From JAWWPY01 sp036394075 (GTDB lineage Bacteria; Actinomycetota; Actinomycetes; Streptosporangiales; Streptosporangiaceae): a DNA stretch of 7,813 nucleotides. The notes beneath the pieces were generated by a model, which saw nothing but the letters and a program-made list of their open reading frames with translations, did no database searches and was not told where the DNA came from. The stretch covers positions 1-7,813 of the forward strand of contig DASWFT010000315.1 of NCBI GenBank assembly GCA_036394075.1. The letters are read 5' to 3'. Shown in pieces: positions 6,619 to 7,813 of this stretch (positions are counted from its first letter, which is position 1; every line of letters starts with the position of its first letter). The translations under genes and the position numbers were made by a program.

Positions 6619-6854
6619 AATTCGTTTCGGGCTACGCTATGTCCTGCTGCTGCCCAGCTCAGGACGCAATACATGGCGCTGTGTTGACCGCAGGTGACTC
6701 CGCTTCCTCGCCCGTTCTGGCCCGAAATTGGCAAGCTCTGCTGGCATGTCTACCTGCATATGAGAGTCGGCTGTTCGGAGCGATCACATTCAGAGCGTTG
6801 CGGATATTTCGCCGGGAGTTGCGGGAGAGAGAGTATTTCGTTATGTTTGTCCTA
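6619..6854. other. Lower-GC intergenic stretch without a convincing gene
   Basis: Between the small frame and the leader hairpin the sequence is noticeably less GC-rich than the rest of the window (for example around 6610-6640 and 6720-6850). Open frames exist on both strands, but they lack third-position GC bias, lack good starts and match nothing I know. The stretch probably contains the promoter of the gene at 6919, but no clear -35/-10 pair stands out. The drop in GC suggests a degraded insert or a long regulatory region. Confidence 0.4.
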
Positions 6855-6900
6855 ATCCGCGGTCGGGCAGGCAGCCTTGCCTGTGACGAAAATCGCGGAT
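6855..6900 (+). promoter_or_regulatory. Nested hairpin in the leader of the ABM-like gene
   Basis: Outer arms ATCCGCG (6855-6861) and CGCGGAT (6894-6900) pair perfectly over 7 bp. Inside, CAGGCA (6868-6873) and TGCCTG (6878-6883) pair perfectly around a GCCT loop. The 3' outer arm ends 2 bases before the ribosome binding site AGGGGGGA (6903-6910). This placement is typical of elements that control ribosome access. It does not match any riboswitch class I can recall. Confidence 0.4.
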
Positions 6901-6918
6901 GCAGGGGGGACCGTAAAC

Positions 6919-7194
6919 ATGGCACTCGGGTTTTACTTCACACCCAGCTCGTTCACACCGGCACGCTACGACGACGCAATCAAGCGGCTCGAAGAGGCTG
7001 GTGCCGCTGCGCCGCCCGGAAGGCTGTACCACGTCGCTATGGAAACGGACGGCCTCATCCAGGTGTTCGACGTCTGGGAATCTGAGGAGTCGTTCCAAGC
7101 CTTCGGGGAGACGCTGGTGCCGATTATGACCGATCTAGGGGCTGACCCTGGCCAGCCGCAAGTCTCGCCCGTTTACAACTTGATCAAGGGCTGA
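6919..7194 (+). CDS. Small dimeric alpha/beta-barrel (ABM-like) protein
   Basis: This 91-residue protein is likely cytosolic. The pattern is a strand GFYFTPSSF, a helix ARYDDAIKRLEEAG (15-28), a strand GRLYHVAMETDG, a strand LIQVFDVWESEESFQAFGETL (46-66) and a final VSPVYNLIKG. The VFDVWESEESFQAF segment is the hallmark of small ferredoxin-like proteins of the antibiotic-biosynthesis-monooxygenase (ABM) dimeric-barrel superfamily. Members include monooxygenases, but many short ones have no known activity, so no reaction is assigned. The frame is open from 6877, but ATG 6919 is clearly better: AGGGGGGA (6903-6910) sits 8 bases upstream and homology starts there. It is probably monocistronic, with a structured leader before it and hairpins after it. 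Confidence 0.75.
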   Translation: MALGFYFTPSSFTPARYDDAIKRLEEAGAAAPPGRLYHVAMETDGLIQVFDVWESEESFQAFGETLVPIMTDLGADPGQPQVSPVYNLIKG

Positions 7195-7224
7195 GGCTCA
7201 GGGCGGCGCGCTCCTTCACGCCGC
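7191..7224 (+). terminator. Stem-loops at the end of the ABM-like gene
   Basis: CTGAGGCTCAG (7191-7201) is a perfect dyad around one base and includes the TGA stop. It is followed by GCGGCG (7203-7208) and CGCCGC (7219-7224) with a 10-base loop. Position right at the gene end supports termination; there is no T-tract, and the 10-base loop makes the second stem modest. Confidence 0.4.
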
Positions 7225-7256
7225 GTCGGCCATCCGGTCCATCATTGGTGCCATGA

Positions 7257-7448
7257 CTGGCGAACCAGTACCTAGCCGGGCTCCGCGCCCTGCATGCGGT
7301 CATGGGCTCTCTGCTTATCGTGTGGCCCGTATGCCCGGCTCACGGACTGGGCGGGTACCCGCGCACATATGACCACGAGGCCGTGTGGTGGTGCAACGGC
7401 GGCAACAGCGGTCACGTCGTCGCGGCCATCGGGCGATGGAGCGAATGA
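7257..7448 (+). pseudogene. Small CPxH/WC zinc-ribbon-like protein, intact small gene or 5'-truncated remnant
   Basis: The frame is open from 7257 (after TGA 7254-7256) to TGA 7446-7448. From ATG 7302 it encodes 48 residues: WPVCPAHGLGG, then AVWWCNGGNSGHVVAAIG. The CPAH...WC...H layout is that of short actinobacterial proteins with a putative metal-binding CPxH/C motif, which I recall with the same AVWxC and VAxIG elements; this was not searched. The codons just before the ATG (reading NQYLAGLRALHAV) also look protein-like, and there is no ribosome binding site at 7302. An upstream start may therefore have been lost at TGA 7254, making this a remnant. Function unknown. It ends 19 bp from the conserved end of the minus-strand remnant. 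Confidence 0.42.
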
Positions 7449-7677
7449 CGAGAATCGGACCTGGACTAATCAGCGGAACTGCCATTCGCTTGCCGGCGAT
7501 CGGGCACGGGGAATGGCATTCGCATTTGCACAGCGCAGCGCCGAACTCAAGGCGAAACCGCCGTGGGTTGAGCCCGCCTCCTACGCCGACCAGGTGCGGG
7601 CAGCCTTGGTGTGTGCCGCGGACGCAAGCCAGGGACCGGTGAGCGTGCTCGAAGTCATGCGCCCAGCGGCTCCGCAT
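7315..7677 (-). pseudogene. 3'-truncated Cys-rich actinobacterial hypothetical protein
   Basis: Residues 1-70 (7677-7468) carry ACVRGTHQGCPHL, GVGGGLNPRRFRLEFGAAL and CKCECHSPCPIAGKRMAVP. This strongly recalls the N-terminal part of a widespread actinobacterial hypothetical protein of roughly 200 or more residues, whose next element is a W...SCTCPGAE segment and a long charged helix. Here that continuation is missing in all three frames after about 7468. The frame drifts on to a stop at 7315 with an arginine-rich, unrelated sequence lying antisense to the 7302-7448 frame. So the gene seems cut short by a deletion or rearrangement. The ATG 7677-7675 has no ribosome binding site, but TAGACT (7690-7685) lies 7 bases upstream, fitting a leaderless transcript. 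The family identity is from memory. Confidence 0.42.
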
Positions 7678-7684
7678 GGCCGCG

Positions 7685-7690
7685 AGTCTA
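7685..7690 (-). promoter_or_regulatory. Possible -10 box for a leaderless transcript
   Basis: On the minus strand TAGACT fits the actinobacterial TAnnnT -10 pattern and ends 7 bases before the ATG at 7677, the spacing expected when transcription starts on the start codon. No -35 box is visible 16-18 bases upstream, so support is limited. Confidence 0.3.
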
Positions 7691-7770
7691 CGGCGGCAGC
7701 GCGGAACTGGGTGGGGCTAATCGGGTCCCCTTTCGGTCGGTGCCCGAATAAGAGTGCCCGGCAATAGGGA

Positions 7771-7813
7771 TCACTTCAGCCGTTTGGTCGTCGGCCGGGT
7801 GTCCCAGCGGTAG
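7771..7813 (-). CDS. Possible 3' end of a gene entering from the right edge
   Basis: On the minus strand the frame YRWDTRPTTKRLK ends at TGA 7773-7771. The basic, aromatic ending looks like a natural protein C-terminus. Only 13 residues are in the window, and another minus-strand frame is also open here down to about 7691, so the call is weak. No family can be named. Confidence 0.22.
   Translation of the reverse strand, partial: YRWDTRPTTKRLK

Noticed and set aside
6659..6925. 88-residue minus-strand frame in the low-GC stretch
   Set aside because: No ribosome binding site or family resemblance, and it runs across the structured leader of the gene at 6919.
6591..7085. 164-residue plus-strand frame (TTG start)
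   Set aside because: It lacks third-position GC bias, has no ribosome binding site, and its last third overlaps the better supported ABM-like gene in another frame.
7294..7767. 157-residue plus-strand frame
   Set aside because: It is out of frame with the CPxH/WC small protein and antisense to the recognised Cys-rich remnant; its sequence is low-complexity.
1..7813. Search for tRNA genes, CRISPR repeats, insertion sequences and integrase or att sites
   Set aside because: Reading both strands gave no TPsiC-like GGTTCGAATCC context, no regularly spaced repeats, no transposase motifs and no paired terminal repeats.

Overview
The window is GC-rich (roughly two thirds G+C by eye). Its genes have strong third-position GC, GTG and probably TTG starts, and AGGAGG/GAGGTG-type ribosome binding sites. 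Together with the protein families, this points to a high-GC actinobacterium (Pseudonocardia, Streptomyces or Frankia type); the genus cannot be settled from the sequence alone. I found no tRNA, rRNA, CRISPR array or intact mobile element.

Layout: Positions 2-139 (+) are the tail of a membrane protein cut by the window edge. Positions 253-879 (-) encode a RibD_C/dihydrofolate-reductase-like protein. Positions 984-4500 (-) hold a tight three-gene block, in transcription order: an SDR dehydrogenase (4500-3697), a saccharopine-dehydrogenase-like NAD(P)-binding protein of the DUF5938 type (3665-2538) and an AMP-forming acyl-CoA synthetase (2534-984). A TetR/AcrR regulator (about 4712-5359, +) is divergently transcribed from this block. 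The shared 211-bp intergenic region carries a 64-bp dyad with 11-bp perfect arms and a 10-bp palindrome on the same axis, the best operator candidate here. The block reads as a TetR-controlled catabolic or lipid-modifying operon: acid activation to a CoA thioester, alcohol/ketone oxidoreduction, and a second NAD(P)-dependent step. The substrate is not visible from sequence.

The right part is more accessory. It has a small SUKH-like hypothetical gene (5377-5796, -), convergent with the regulator and divergent from an atypical endonuclease V (5919-6476, +). Next comes a 442-bp stretch of lower GC without a convincing gene, ending in a nested hairpin beside a strong ribosome binding site. That site serves a small ABM-like dimeric alpha/beta-barrel protein (6919-7194, +). 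The last 600 bp look decayed. They contain a 48-residue CPxH/WC zinc-ribbon-like reading frame (7302-7448, +), a 3'-truncated copy of a Cys-rich actinobacterial hypothetical protein (conserved part 7677-7468, -), and possibly the last codons of a gene entering from the right edge.

I do not see a clearly new multi-gene defence or mobile system. The most distinctive items are the symmetric operator/promoter region, the endonuclease V with an altered active-site loop, the structured leader at 6855-6900, and the pair of gene remnants at the right end.
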